Assembly (NCBI GenBank): GCA_009760855.2
Contig: WPIO01000102.1
Location: forward strand, 1,366,001-1,426,000
DNA from: Cristatella mucedo
Taxonomy: Eukaryota > Bryozoa > Phylactolaemata > Cristatellidae
Length of the DNA stretch: 60,000 bases
Reading direction: 5' to 3'
This document shows positions 38,655 to 48,911 of this stretch, piece by piece; the first letter of the stretch is position 1, and each line of letters starts with the position of its first letter. Made by a program: the position numbers and the translations under genes. The notes beneath the pieces were generated by a model that searched no databases, was not told the origin of the DNA, and saw only the letters and a list, made by a program, of their open reading frames with translations.

Positions 38655-39863
38655 GTATTTGCTGTAATAAATTTATATTTAGTGATCCACAATTGCAAAA
38701 AAATCAAAAGCAACAAAAATTTTACCATTTGTTTGCATTTATATTGTTGGGCTGTGGCGATGTTTAGTGGTAAGTATTATGACTGATGGTGGGGGATTGA
38801 AAATTTTATTTTATCTTGAAAATTTTTGCTCTTGTAAATTGTAAAATTTTTGCTTTGTGGAAATTGCATTGTTTCATTAGTATGTGATTTTTAAAAAATT
38901 CTCAAATGTTAATGTATTTTGGTGGTTGTGATGTTTTTGCATGTTGAAATCTTTATGGCGTCCATTAATAATTATTGGCTTTGTATTATTTGTGACAATA
39001 TTATAAACTTAAACTATATAACTATATTTAGTCTGGATATCTATATTGTTTATTACATTGAACGCCTAAAATCAATTAAATTTAGCCCTATTGCCCAAAG
39101 GCTGCGGATTTACCAAGCTGCAAAATGCAGTAGATCTGGCGTGTGTTTTATTGTTCACTAGGCGATGCAGTTTTATCTTATAGATATATTCAACACGGAC
39201 TTTTATCTCAAAATAATATCAAATCTTGCCATGTGAATTGCATTGCAGATCTGGTGTGCGATTCTAACTGAAATGTTCGGAATTTCTGGTGATTGTAGTA
39301 GAGCTTTATATTTTTTCTACTTCTAAGTTTACTCCGTTCTTCTAATGTATTTTGCTTTGCTGCTTTATTCTTGAATTTGTTTTGGATTTGGGAATGTATT
39401 TTGTCTTTGTAGAAAAGTTTTGGTGAAGTATGAAGCCAACAAAATGATTGTGTGCAACAAGATTGGAATTATCAGAATTGCGTCAGAAAGAAGTGTGAGT
39501 CTGTTGGCTTTGGTGCTGACAGTTCTGTAGGCAATGACTGTATCGATAATTTTATCTTCAATGCAACTCCTGACGCAAGGCGGTAGCTTGGTTATTTTGA
39601 GTTTGCCTCTTCACTATAGGAAAATTTTGATACATTAAGCTCGTTAGAATTGTGCTCTGGAGCGTTATTTAAACTTTAGGCAAAATATGACCCTGTATAG
39701 CTGTAAATATTTTTTCTGCCGCGATAATCCAATGGATGATCTATTTACAACAGATGGGCGGAAAGTGAAGCAATACGCCATAACCGCAATGTTATTATCT
39801 TTTTTTTGAGATGAAAAATTTGCAATTAAATTTGATACTTCTGCGGCAGATCTATTTGTGTCG
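38655..39863. other. 1.2-kb spacer with possible coding remnants
   Basis: Around 39440-39590 one frame encodes a cysteine-rich peptide (NDCVQQDWNYQNCVRKKCES and onward to a stop) without a start. A related-looking short remnant lies near 39700-39800. Neither is identifiable. The two sequences at about 39120-39145 and 39240-39265 share a GCAGATCTGG-type motif. Confidence 0.35.
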
Positions 39864-41630
39864 CTAGCTATTCATATTGGCAAAAAAATCGATATTGTTT
39901 TCAGTTTCTTTTATTTTCTTTAATAAGAAATCCATTGAATCGGCATTGCTAGAAACTTGATCGTTCATTTTAGTTACAATTCTGCGTAAAACCCACATTT
40001 TAGATAGGGTTTCCTGATCGATCATTTCTTCTTCTTTTCTGGTTCCTGACCTCATAATATCTATGGCTGGGAACATTCTGCGGTCGGAAAGTTTTCTATC
40101 TAATACTATTTCACTGTTACCTGTTCCCTTAAATTCTTCAAAAATTACCTCGTCCATTTTAGATCCAGTGTCTACCAAGGCTGTGGCAATTATAGTTAAT
40201 GAACCACCAAGCTCTGTGTTTCTTGCTGCACCAAAAAATCTTTTTGGGCGCTGTAATGCGTTGGCATCTACGCCTCCAGTTAGAACTTTTCCAGAGGATG
40301 GCACTACTGCATTATAGGCTCTTGCCAGTCTGGTGATGGAATCCAGCAAAATTACAACATCAAGTCCGTCCTCAACCATTCTTTTTGCTTTTGCTATTAC
40401 AATTTCTGCCAAAGCAACATGTCTATCTGCCGGTTCATCAAATGTAGAACTTACAACCTCTCCCCGTACGGAACGCTTCATGTCTGTAACTTCTTCTGGG
40501 CGCTCATCCACTAATAACACAATTAGTTTTACGTTTGGATGGTTGATGTTTATCGCATGGGCAATGTTATGCATTAGAACTGTTTTTCCTGTACGGGGCG
40601 GGGCAACAATAAGCGCCCTCTGACCCAGTCCAATTGGCGCGATCAGGTCTATAACTCTGGTTGAAATATCGCGATTTGTGCCGATATTAAGATCTAGATT
40701 TAACTTCTTTTTTGGATGAATTACTCCCAAGTTATCAAAGTGAATGTTGTGTTTTAATTGATTTATTTCGTGGCCATTGATTTTTAATAGATTTGGCATG
40801 GAAAAATATCTTTCCGTGCGTTTTGGATCACGTGCGTAGCCAGCAATATAGTCTCCAGCCCTTAGGCCAAATCTTTTTACTTGATTTTGCGAGATATAAA
40901 TATCATCCGGAGAGGGAACGTAATTATTATGAGAAGATCGCAGAAAGCCAAAACCGTCAGAAACCACCTCCAAAACACCCTCCGTATAAATTGTTTCTCC
41001 ATTATGAGATGCCTGCCTTACTATGGCGCAAACTATATCTGGCCTCAACATTCTGCTGGTATTGTAAACACCATATTCGGCTGCAACCGCAAGTAGTTCT
41101 GTTAGGCTTTTTTCCCTTAGTTCGGTCATGGACAAAATTTTGGTTGGAGCGGTATTGATATCGCTTTCTTCTTCAGAAGAAATATCCATGACGTTGTGAT
41201 TGCCGTTTTCCGCAAAAGAAATATCTTGCATTGCCGCCTCCGTAGATTTGGCTAGATTATCGCTGTTATTTTCCGCAAATCCGCTGGTTTTTTTAAATAT
41301 TCTTCTAGGACGGCTTGCTTGATGTGTGTTGTTTTCTGGAGGAGAATCAGTCACTGGAATTGATTCTAGCTGCGATTCTGATGGCAATAATTCCGCAGTC
41401 TGATTTTCTGATTTTTTGATGGTTGTTTTTAGTTTAAGTCTTGCTCCGTTGGCTATTCTGGTTCTGGGCTTGGGCTCTGCTTCGGAATCTGTGGCTGGTA
41501 TTACAATGCCAAAATCATCTACCGCCGAATGGCTTTTTGCAGTTTGTGTTTTTTCTACATCTGGTGTTGCTATTTCGTTGGCAATCAAAGCCACTTCTTG
41601 AATGGAATTATTATCAGGGTTGGTTGACAT
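39864..41630 (-). CDS. rho: transcription termination factor Rho with long N-terminal extension
   Basis: 588 aa, against about 420 usually. Residues from about 165 are canonical: [16 protein letters not shown], the cold-shock-like RNA-binding domain with DGFGFLRS, the P-loop [22 protein letters not shown], and [13 protein letters not shown]. The C-terminal ring contacts ([20 protein letters not shown], then [11 protein letters not shown]) are intact. The first 165 residues are acidic, Ser/Asn-rich and probably disordered, a kind of extension seen in several bacterial groups. Confidence 0.95.
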   Translation of the reverse strand: MSTNPDNNSIQEVALIANEIATPDVEKTQTAKSHSAVDDFGIVIPATDSEAEPKPRTRIANGARLKLKTTIKKSENQTAELLPSESQLESIPVTDSPPENNTHQASRPRRIFKKTSGFAENNSDNLAKSTEAAMQDISFAENGNHNVMDISSEEESDINTAPTKILSMTELREKSLTELLAVAAEYGVYNTSRMLRPDIVCAIVRQASHNGETIYTEGVLEVVSDGFGFLRSSHNNYVPSPDDIYISQNQVKRFGLRAGDYIAGYARDPKRTERYFSMPNLLKINGHEINQLKHNIHFDNLGVIHPKKKLNLDLNIGTNRDISTRVIDLIAPIGLGQRALIVAPPRTGKTVLMHNIAHAININHPNVKLIVLLVDERPEEVTDMKRSVRGEVVSSTFDEPADRHVALAEIVIAKAKRMVEDGLDVVILLDSITRLARAYNAVVPSSGKVLTGGVDANALQRPKRFFGAARNTELGGSLTIIATALVDTGSKMDEVIFEEFKGTGNSEIVLDRKLSDRRMFPAIDIMRSGTRKEEEMIDQETLSKMWVLRRIVTKMNDQVSSNADSMDFLLKKIKETENNIDFFANMNS

Positions 41631-42308
41631 AAAAAAATATTAAAACGATAGTCAGAATTAAATAATACTACTGATTTTAAACAATCTAACCCAAAAAGGA
41701 TTGGCGGACAAAACCAAAGAATTACGAATAGATAGAAAGAAAGCCTGCAGAGCCAAAACGGCAAAAAATGGCATTCATGTCCTCTGATTGAAAAGTTTAT
41801 ATTTATTTGTCAAGCAATTAAATTAGTTGCAACAAAATTGTTTGTTATAGTGTCGTGGCTTTGATTTTTGTGATTGGTTTAAGCTGATGAAAGTGACATT
41901 TATGACTTTGTGGTGCTTGTTGATGTTAAATTAATTGGTGCTTATTAGGATTGTTCGTTATTTCTATATATTGTGGTTGACAACCAAATTGTGCGAAATT
42001 TTTGCATCTGTTTTGGATGTTGATAAGCCTTTAACTTTATTTGCCTTGGCATTGTGGCATGTAGTGATAAAATTTGCTCTTTAGATATATATCTGTCTTT
42101 AGTATTGTAGCTTTAGATGGGGGTTGTTTTTTGTTATTGCATTTAGCCTTAGTGAATCATTTAGAAAGTTTTGGTTTGTTGCAATGCTTTATTGCTAAAA
42201 ATGCTGTTAATTTTTGGCTGTATTAAGTTGGTACTTTGTTTTGCTGTTGTGTTTTGTTGTAGTTTTTGCTTTTGGCGATTTGGCTTGCGGAATTTGCATA
42301 ATTTAAAA
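41631..42308. other. spacer to the left of the transposon
   Basis: AT-rich, no gene. Its last 8 bases (42301-42308, ATTTAAAA) are the left target-site duplicate. Confidence 0.6.
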
Positions 42309-42335
42309 CGTAATGTCCCATTTATAGAAAGAAAT
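42301..42335 (+). repeat. left target duplicate (8 bp) and left terminal inverted repeat
   Basis: ATTTAAAA, then the repeat opening CGTAATGTCCCATTTATAG and continuing to 42335. Confidence 0.93.
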
Positions 42336-42403
42336 AAAAGAAAAAGTTTTTGATATTTAAAAATCACTATACTATATTTAAGTATAAATTGATTGTCATA
42401 AAT

Positions 42404-43258
42404 ATGAATTTAATTCAAGTTTTTCAAAAGTTCAAAACTCAAGATGGCTGTATATCTCATTTGGAAAAAGCAAGATGGGACGGTTGCCCTGTGTGTCCTT
42501 ACTGCCAATCAACAAAAACAACTTCATTGAAAAAAGAATTGAGACATCACTGTAATTCTTGTAATACACACTTTAGCGTTACAGTAAATACAATATTTCA
42601 TAATACAAAACTTCCTTTGCAAAAGTGGTTTTTAGCAATTTCTTTGATTTTGAACGCAAAGAAAGGTATATCAAGCCGTCAACTTTCAAGAGATATTGAG
42701 GTTAATAAAGATACTGCGTGGTCTATGCAAATGAGAATAAGAAAAGCAATGACAGATGACGGAAAATGAATGACTGGTATTGTAGAAATGGATGAAACTT
42801 ATATCGATGGCAAAGGCAGAAAAAACAAAGACGGTACGCCATTAAAAAGAGGTCGTGGAACGAAAAAACTGCCGTAGTTGGTATTGCAGAAAGAGGCGGT
42901 AAAGTTGTTGCAACAAAACACGAAAGAGTAAGATTTAAAAAAGACTGCAGCAAAAAATATTGATTTTGATAATGCAACTTTAATGACAGATGATTTTAAA
43001 GGTTACATTCCTTTTAAGAAAATCGTAAAACACGAAACAGTAAATCATTCTGCCAAAGAGTATGTAAATGGCAACAAACATACTAATACAATTGAAGGCT
43101 TTTGGTCTTTACTTAAAAGAGGAATAACTGGTCAATATCACTGGTTAAGTGATAAATGGTTAAATCAATACATTCAAGAGTTTTGCCTCAAATACAATAA
43201 CAGAGAAAATGCTAATGTATTTGATTTGTTGGTTGGAAATATGATTAAATTTGGTTAA
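42404..43258 (+). pseudogene. IS1595-family transposase, broken
   Basis: The N-terminal zinc ribbon (CPYCQSTK, HHCNSCNTHFS) and the helix-turn-helix (SSRQLSRDIEVNKDTAWSMQ) precede a DDE-type core. VEMDETYIDGKG carries the first Asp, LMTDDFKGY the second, and TNTIEGFWSLLKRG the last acidic site; this is the ISXO2/IS1595 pattern. Breaks: an in-frame TGA at 42767-42769, a one-base loss in the A-run near 42865, and a compensating one-base gain in the A-run near 42935. The element could move only with help in trans. Confidence 0.88.
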
Positions 43259-43262
43259 AATT

Positions 43263-44444
43263 ATGAAGCATAAAAACAGAATATTGCTAGAAGATTGTCT
43301 TGCTGTGCTAAAAACTCTTGATGATTGCACTGTAAATATGGTTTATCTTGAACCTTCATTCTTTACACAAGACAAACAAGAGTTATCTACTAAGGCTGGA
43401 GAAATTTATAGTTTTCAAGATAGCTTGTAAAATATGCAAGAGTACATATTCTTCCTAGAAGTAAGAATGATTGAGTGTAAAAGAGTCTTGAAAGATGATG
43501 GTACTATATTTGTACATTGCGATAAACACGCATCTCATTACATTAAAGTAATGCTTGATAATATATTTGACTATAACAATTTTAAGAATGATATAATTTG
43601 GTCTTATAAAAGATGGTCAAATAATAAATGTGGATTGCAAAATAATCATCAAAACATACTATTTTACTCTAAAAATAAAAAATTTACATTTAATACTATT
43701 CATACCGATTACTCTCCAACAACAAATTTAGACCAAATTCTTCGCCAAAGAAAACGTGATGATAGGGACAAGTTTGTATATAGTGATGATGTATGTGAAC
43801 AAAAAAATGGCGTTCCAATGGGGGACGTTTGGGACATTCCATTTTTAAATCCAAAGGCAAAAGAAAGAGTTGGATATCCCACACAAAAACCAATCATATT
43901 ATTAGAGCGTATAATTGAGCTTTCAACAAATGAAGGGTATATTGTACTTGACCCATTTTGTGGAAGTGGCACAACACTTGTTGCCTCAAAGATGTTAAAT
44001 AGGCATTACATTGGTATTGATGTTTCCACTGAAGCTATAAAAATAGCTGAAGCTCGTTTGTTAAATCCAATAAAATCTGAATCTTTTTTACTTAAAAATG
44101 GCGTAGAAACATACATAACGAAAAATGATAAACAAGAGCTATTAAAATTAATAGATGCTAAAGTTGTGCATAGGAAAAAAATGTAGATGGACTAATAAAC
44201 AGTAGTGTTGGCATAGTGCCAGTTAGAATTCAAAACGAAAATGAAAATATAGAGGACGCAATAAATGGTCTAAATAAATTTACACTTGATAAGCATTAAA
44301 ATACAATGTGTTTTTAATAAAAAGACATACTAAATCGCTATTTCATCACGATAGTGGTAATACATTGACAATAGACTTATCCACATTTGGGAATATAGAC
44401 TTTACATTAAAAGATAAAATTTATAATTGGTTATGTGCGATATA
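43263..44444 (+). pseudogene. site-specific DNA methyltransferase (N6/N4 type), broken
   Basis: Beta-class-like amino methyltransferase of about 390 codons. The catalytic DPPF motif, expected after VNMVYL, reads EPSF. An in-frame TAA follows at 43428-43430, probably from WE codons (TGG GAA) changed to TTG TAA. Then IECKRVLKDDGTIFVHCDK, the GYPTQKP block and the SAM-binding LDPFCGSGTT are well kept up to 44185. The C-terminus continues in other frames after one-base losses near 44180 and 44297. It lies directly before the endonuclease gene, so it is the presumed cognate modification enzyme, now inactive. Confidence 0.88.
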
Positions 44445-45023
44445 AAAGTTAAAAACAATATATCTATATTGGCAAATAGATATAGAGAAAAATTGCAGAC
44501 ACAGATGGTTTCACGGATGTCTGAAATGGAATCCGATAATAATGACCACTATTTAATATACAAGGTATTGGGAATTTCTCTTGGTGAAGGAAAACTTATT
44601 GATGAATACCAAAATAAAGGGAGATTTTTATATAAATATGCTGTGAGCTTTTTAGAGGAGTCTACCTTACTTTGTTTTGAAAGTAAATTTCCAGATTTAC
44701 AGCAAAAATGCAGAATAGAAAACAAACTAGGCACGAAGTCTAAAACTTTTAAGATAGATTGCTTGGTAAATCAGAATGCGTATGAAATCAAATGGCGTGA
44801 TGCGACAACCGATGGAGACCATATAACAAAAGAACACACAAGAGCAAAAAGTATTGCAATGCTAGGGTGCACGCTAATTAGAATAATGTTTTACTATCCA
44901 AATAGAACACAAGCTATACGTATACAAGATACGATAAAAGATATGTATATTGGACTTGATGGTCTATATTATTTTGGAGATGATGCTTGGAATTATATAG
45001 ACAAACTACGGAGATTGATTTAA
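44433..45023 (+). CDS. ApaLI-like type II restriction endonuclease
   Basis: 196 aa from ATG 44433; a TTG at 44427 is also in frame. The PD-(D/E)xK core is visible: FKIDCLVNQNAYEIKWRD, with the Asp and the ExK pair, followed by TTDGDHITKEHTRAKSIAM, the signature of the RE_ApaLI family. FYYPNRTQAIRIQ follows. ApaLI cuts GTGCAC; whether this homologue shares that specificity is unknown. The ORF is undamaged although its neighbour methyltransferase is dead. Its start overlaps the end of the methyltransferase frame, as expected for a coupled cassette. Confidence 0.85.
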   Translation: MCDIKVKNNISILANRYREKLQTQMVSRMSEMESDNNDHYLIYKVLGISLGEGKLIDEYQNKGRFLYKYAVSFLEESTLLCFESKFPDLQQKCRIENKLGTKSKTFKIDCLVNQNAYEIKWRDATTDGDHITKEHTRAKSIAMLGCTLIRIMFYYPNRTQAIRIQDTIKDMYIGLDGLYYFGDDAWNYIDKLRRLI

Positions 45024-45078
45024 AAAACGTACTACACGATATTAGCGAGAATATCGTTAATCTAAATAAATTAGATAT

Positions 45079-46038
45079 ATGAAAAACGAGAAAAAAACAG
45101 ACTTAACAATTTTGAATTTTGATAACATTGAAGTTGAATTGAAAGCCGATATTGAAAATGAAACTTTATGGGGTACTGCAAAGCAAATAGCGACTATATT
45201 TCATTGAACAACAGACAATGTTGAGCTACATATTAAGAACATATATGAAACTCAAGAATTAGAGAAAAGTTCAACTAGTGAGAAATCCTCACTAGTTGAA
45301 AAAGAAGGTAATAGAGTTGTAAGTCGTGATAATGTTGAACACTATAACCTTGATATAATGATTGCCATTGGATATCGTGTGAACTCTAAAAAAGCAACGG
45401 AATTTAGAAAGCAGGCAACTCAAATAATCAAAACTTTTATAACAAAGGGTATAGTGATTAACGAGAGTAAAATATCACCTAGTGAGCTTGCAAAGATTTT
45501 AAGGAAATTACGCAACGAGGAGAAGAGTTTTTATGCAGTTATAAAAGATGTATTTAAAGAGTCTGCTTCCGATTATGATATTGCAGAAAAAGAGCAAAAA
45601 CAAAAATTCTTTTCATTAGTTAGAGATAAATTTCTATTCGCAATCAAAAGTAAAACTGCTTGCCAGTTAATGTTTGAAAGAGCCGATGAAAACAAGGAAA
45701 ATATGGGATTACAAAATTATAGTGGTGAGCCAATATCTGTTATTGATATAACAACAAGAACAAATTACTTAAATGAAAAAGAACTTGAAGAGTTAGAAAT
45801 ATTATGTGAAAACTTTTTAGGCTTTTGTCATTTAAAAGCCTTTAGAGGGCAATCAATGACATTTGATGAAATTACATACAAAGTTAATCAATTCTTAGAA
45901 TTTAATGGCTATAATGCCTTTAATCAATACAATCAAATGAATAGAAAGAAAGCGGATTTAAAAGCTAAAGAAGAATTGAAGAAATATAAAGAAAGAATTA
46001 AATTAGAAAGAAAAAGTAATAAAGTTGAAAATGAGTAA
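45079..46038 (+). pseudogene. RhuM family gene with premature TGA
   Basis: One frame runs from ATG 45079 to 46038 (319 codons), interrupted only by TGA at 45205-45207. The upstream part encodes ETLWGTAKQIATIF; downstream comes VELHIKNIYETQELE, then MIAIGYRVNSKKATEFRKQA, the RhuM core, and a C-terminal Fic-associated-type helix region (FRGQSMTFDEITYKVN, charged tail). RhuM genes are frequent passengers beside restriction systems and are of unknown function. The downstream part could be re-initiated at ATG 45358. Confidence 0.82.
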
Positions 46039-46042
46039 ATTA

Positions 46043-46077
46043 ATTTCTTTCTATAAATGGGACATTGCGATTTAAAA
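46043..46077 (-). repeat. right terminal inverted repeat and right target duplicate
   Basis: The reverse complement opens CGCAATGTCCCATTTATAG and matches the left end over 26 of 27 bases. ATTTAAAA follows at 46070-46077. Confidence 0.93.
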
Positions 46078-46547
46078 AGTATAAGGGTTGTTTTTTTGGT
46101 GGTAATTTTTTTTAATGAGTGATGGTGGTTTTAATGTATCGTAATGTTTGCTATTCTACGAAAATTAAGCAATTTTTTGGAAAGATTTTGCAATATAAAG
46201 ATTGTTTTTCTTGTGATGATGTAGTGTTATGTAATGCTGTGTTGCCGCTATAATGCCTTTTCATTGTCGTTCAATTTTTGGTAGCACTGCCGCCGCTGTG
46301 GTAGTGATGATTGTTTGAGTGCTATCAGTTAAGATTCTTTTTTAATATTCAATGTTAATGTTGCGATGCATTTGGAATATTTTTGCTTGATTTTGCTTTA
46401 CTACCGATGTGTGTTGTATGTCTTGGCGAAGAGGGCAGCTTGTGATATATTTTATTTTTTGAAGGCATGGACCGCTTTATTCAATAATAATTTCTTTCTC
46501 TGTCACCCAGCTGTATTATAAACTATTCTGGCGACTTTTGCTATATG
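46078..46547. other. spacer between transposon and second restriction cluster
   Basis: 470 AT-rich bases. No gene or terminator recognised. Confidence 0.4.
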
Positions 46548-46745
46548 TTATTTTTTGCTTGTGACTATTTTTGCTGCTTTTTCTGCAGTTTCCAAGATAT
46601 ATTCGTGTGGAATTTTACTTATTTGTAGCTCTTTACTTGGATCACTCATTAAGCATTCTTGCAGTTTTGTCATCCAGTTTTTATACTCGTCATCATTTTC
46701 TTTCAACTGCCATTCTCCTTTATATCCTTTGGTAAAAGTTATCAT
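46548..46745 (-). CDS. small hypothetical ORF of the HNH restriction cluster
   Basis: About 65 aa from ATG 46745 (a TTG precedes it at 46748), 33 bases after the HNH gene and in the same direction. Charged, with ITFTKGYKGEWQLKENDDEY and a helical Lys/Ala-rich end. No family recognised; kept because of position and coding-like composition. Confidence 0.45.
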   Translation of the reverse strand: MITFTKGYKGEWQLKENDDEYKNWMTKLQECLMSDPSKELQISKIPHEYILETAEKAAKIVTSKK

Positions 46746-46778
46746 CAATTGTTTATGCAGATACAGGTAATTATATAC

Positions 46779-47387
46779 TTATTCCCCCTCACTATCTTTG
46801 ATTTTAGATATTTCCTGATTGAATTTTTTGACATCGTGCCAATAACAACCAACGCAAGTGCCACGATATTTGCCATTTCCTGCCCAAGCTCCTTTTGAAA
46901 AGCCAAGCACTGTTGCGTCAAATCTTTGTTTTGTTTCACGGCAAACTTTACAATGTTGCCTTTTTGCTTTGTTGACGGCTGGCGAAAGTGGCTGGAAGTC
47001 TTCTAATGTTTGGTTTTCGGGTTTTAAATTTTCATAATCATCACGGTGTCCATCTTTGTGGTCAACTTCAACATTGCCAATATGTAAAACCGCACATTTT
47101 TGTGAACTTATTTCTTTTGCAATATCACTTCTTATTTGCTTTTGAATTTGTTTTTTTGTATTCAATCCGAACAGTTGCACTGCTATAATGGAATTTCCTT
47201 GTTTATGCCTTTCAACTATGTACTTTTTTGCAAGCGTGCCATCGGTTCTACACCAATCACCGCCATTTCCAAACTGCAAACGCTCATATTTGTCGATAAA
47301 CTCACTTATTAACACTTTTCTTGAATGTCCTGTTTTATCAGGCTTTGCAAGTTCAAGAAATAGAGCAACTTTACTAATTTTGCTCAT
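46779..47387 (-). CDS. HNH-type restriction endonuclease
   Basis: 202 aa. The HNH core is NVEVDHKDGHRDDY with the following ENLKPENQTL and NKAKRQHCKVC, where the Cys pair belongs to a zinc site; a second CxxC-like pair is near the end (GTCVGCYW). It overlaps the upstream C5 methyltransferase gene by 14 bases, the usual layout of a type II system. The recognition site cannot be predicted. The ORF appears intact. Confidence 0.8.
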   Translation of the reverse strand: MSKISKVALFLELAKPDKTGHSRKVLISEFIDKYERLQFGNGGDWCRTDGTLAKKYIVERHKQGNSIIAVQLFGLNTKKQIQKQIRSDIAKEISSQKCAVLHIGNVEVDHKDGHRDDYENLKPENQTLEDFQPLSPAVNKAKRQHCKVCRETKQRFDATVLGFSKGAWAGNGKYRGTCVGCYWHDVKKFNQEISKIKDSEGE

Positions 47388-48486
47388 AACTTTTTAAAAT
47401 AGCTAAACCAACTGCTTTTGAAAGGTTTGGCGGTACGGCGTTGCCAATTTGAACCAATTGCTTGCTTTTAGTTCCCTTGAAAATGAAGTTATCAGGAAAG
47501 CTTTGTATTCTTGCACATTCGCGAACTGTTAAAACCCGTGGAAGTTTTGGGTGTATATTTACACCTCCGTGATTTTCTTTTATAGTGCAAGAAGGCTCAT
47601 TCCAAGGGCATTTTTTCCAAGCATCGGAATAGTTGGCATAAAGTCCCTTTCCTTCTTCTACCTGCATTAATCTTTCTTGCATTTCCTTTGTGTGCTTTGT
47701 TTTAATGTGATTAAATACAACATCCTCTTCTTTATTCATTAAGTCCTCAATTGCATCTTTTGTGGTTTTATATTTACCATTTTTGATTATACTTTGTGGG
47801 TATAAAATCTTTTTGCCAATTCTATTGCCAATAAAAACAACTCTTTCCCTTTTTTGTGGGGTGTTAAATTCAGCAGAGTTTAGTAAATGTGCTTGAATAT
47901 CATAACCAATATCTTTGAAATCTTGCAATATGCGTTCCTTTACCTTGCCACTGTCCATTGAAATTAAACCTTTTACATTTTCCAAAAAGATAAACTCGGG
48001 GTTTAATGTTTTTACAATGTCAACAACTTCCAAATAAAGTTTGTTTCGTGGGTCGTTCATATCCCTTCTGCCCGACATACTAAACCCTTGACAAGGAAAT
48101 CCACCTGCAACGATATTAAGCTTCCTTCCTTTCAATTCTTGTTTTATAGTGTCATACAACTCTTGCTTTGTTTCACTCTTTGTTATGTCTCCATAAACAA
48201 ACTTATGGTTAAAATTGTGCTTATATGTCTCACCTGCTTCTTTGAAGAAATCCAAACCTGCCAAGACATTAATGCCTGCCAACTCAAGACCTTTTGAAAT
48301 ACCACCACATCCACAAAACAAATCAATTGCGGTAATATCGGTTTTTTTTGGTTTATTCCAAACACTTGAAATATCCGTAAAAGAAAACTCTTTGTTTATA
48401 TTTGTCTTGCATAGCCCCGCAAGAACATCAAAAAAACCATAATCATTATTATGTAATTCAGGAATATGCACTAATTGATTTTTCAT
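47374..48486 (-). CDS. C5 cytosine DNA methyltransferase
   Basis: 370 aa. Motif I DLFCGCGG (55-62), motif IV GGFPCQGFS with catalytic Cys132, motif VI ENVKG, motif VIII QKRERV and motif X QIGNAVPP are all intact. The N-terminal 45 residues are an extra segment. Cognate modification enzyme for the HNH nuclease encoded downstream. This is unrelated to the methyltransferase in the transposon. Confidence 0.92.
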   Translation of the reverse strand: MKNQLVHIPELHNNDYGFFDVLAGLCKTNINKEFSFTDISSVWNKPKKTDITAIDLFCGCGGISKGLELAGINVLAGLDFFKEAGETYKHNFNHKFVYGDITKSETKQELYDTIKQELKGRKLNIVAGGFPCQGFSMSGRRDMNDPRNKLYLEVVDIVKTLNPEFIFLENVKGLISMDSGKVKERILQDFKDIGYDIQAHLLNSAEFNTPQKRERVVFIGNRIGKKILYPQSIIKNGKYKTTKDAIEDLMNKEEDVVFNHIKTKHTKEMQERLMQVEEGKGLYANYSDAWKKCPWNEPSCTIKENHGGVNIHPKLPRVLTVRECARIQSFPDNFIFKGTKSKQLVQIGNAVPPNLSKAVGLAILKSYEQN

Positions 48487-48855
48487 ATTATACAGAAATT
48501 AAATCTTTGTATGTTTGCTTTATTTGCCGTTGCCATTTTTTATTAACAGCACATATTATTTGCAAGACTTCTTTGATAATATCCGCACAACCATTTTTGC
48601 CAATATCATTGGGATTGTATGTATTTCTGTCTATATTTCTATTGTGCTTTTGAAGCCGTTAAAAGTACCTACAATGCTTTCATAACGAGCGTACAAAGGC
48701 GGATTATATCCCAGATAGTGTTGCAAACATTGTGGATTTATTCTATCAATGAGACCTCCGAAATGGTCACGAAACTTAACCCACAATTTGTCCTTTTCAG
48801 CAAGCAAATTATTCATCTGCTCATTAATTGATTTTTCATTTTCTGTGGCTTCCAT
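48487..48855 (-). pseudogene. frameshifted small gene heading the C5/HNH cluster
   Basis: The first frame (48855-48631) encodes a charged helical start and a region with GLIDRINPQCLQHYLGYNPP. A second frame then continues RLQKHNRNIDRNTYNPNDIG and ends at 48488 in YKDLISV. Adding one A in the TTTTAAC run near 48660 would join them into one protein of about 121 aa. No family recognised. It lies between tRNA-Pro and the methyltransferase gene, in the same direction. Confidence 0.6.
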
Positions 48856-48911
48856 AGCGATAGTTGAAATTTATGGAAAAAACATCAGCAAGAATGATGG
48901 ATATTTGCCGA

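Larger units (their letters stand above)
42309..46069 (+). mobile_element. IS1595-family transposon carrying a restriction-modification and RhuM cargo
   Basis: Bounded by 27-bp inverted repeats (42309-42335 and 46043-46069; one mismatch at position 3) and flanked by the identical 8-mer ATTTAAAA (42301-42308 and 46070-46077). An 8-bp duplication is the hallmark of the IS1595 family. Content in order, all on the plus strand: transposase (broken), DNA methyltransferase (broken), ApaLI-like endonuclease (intact ORF), RhuM-like gene (nonsense codon). Removing the element and one repeat restores a plain AT-rich spacer, so no host gene was split. Confidence 0.93.

Noticed and set aside
45037-45056. 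Hairpin CGATATT/AATATCG between the nuclease and RhuM genes as terminator
   Set aside because: The stem is AT-rich and no T-run follows.
42767-45207. In-frame TGA codons in the transposase and RhuM genes as signs of TGA-to-Trp recoding
   Set aside because: Tryptophan is encoded by TGG throughout the same element, including the nuclease, TGA ends intact genes elsewhere in the window (for example at 8198-8200), and the methyltransferase stop is TAA. Decay is the simpler explanation.
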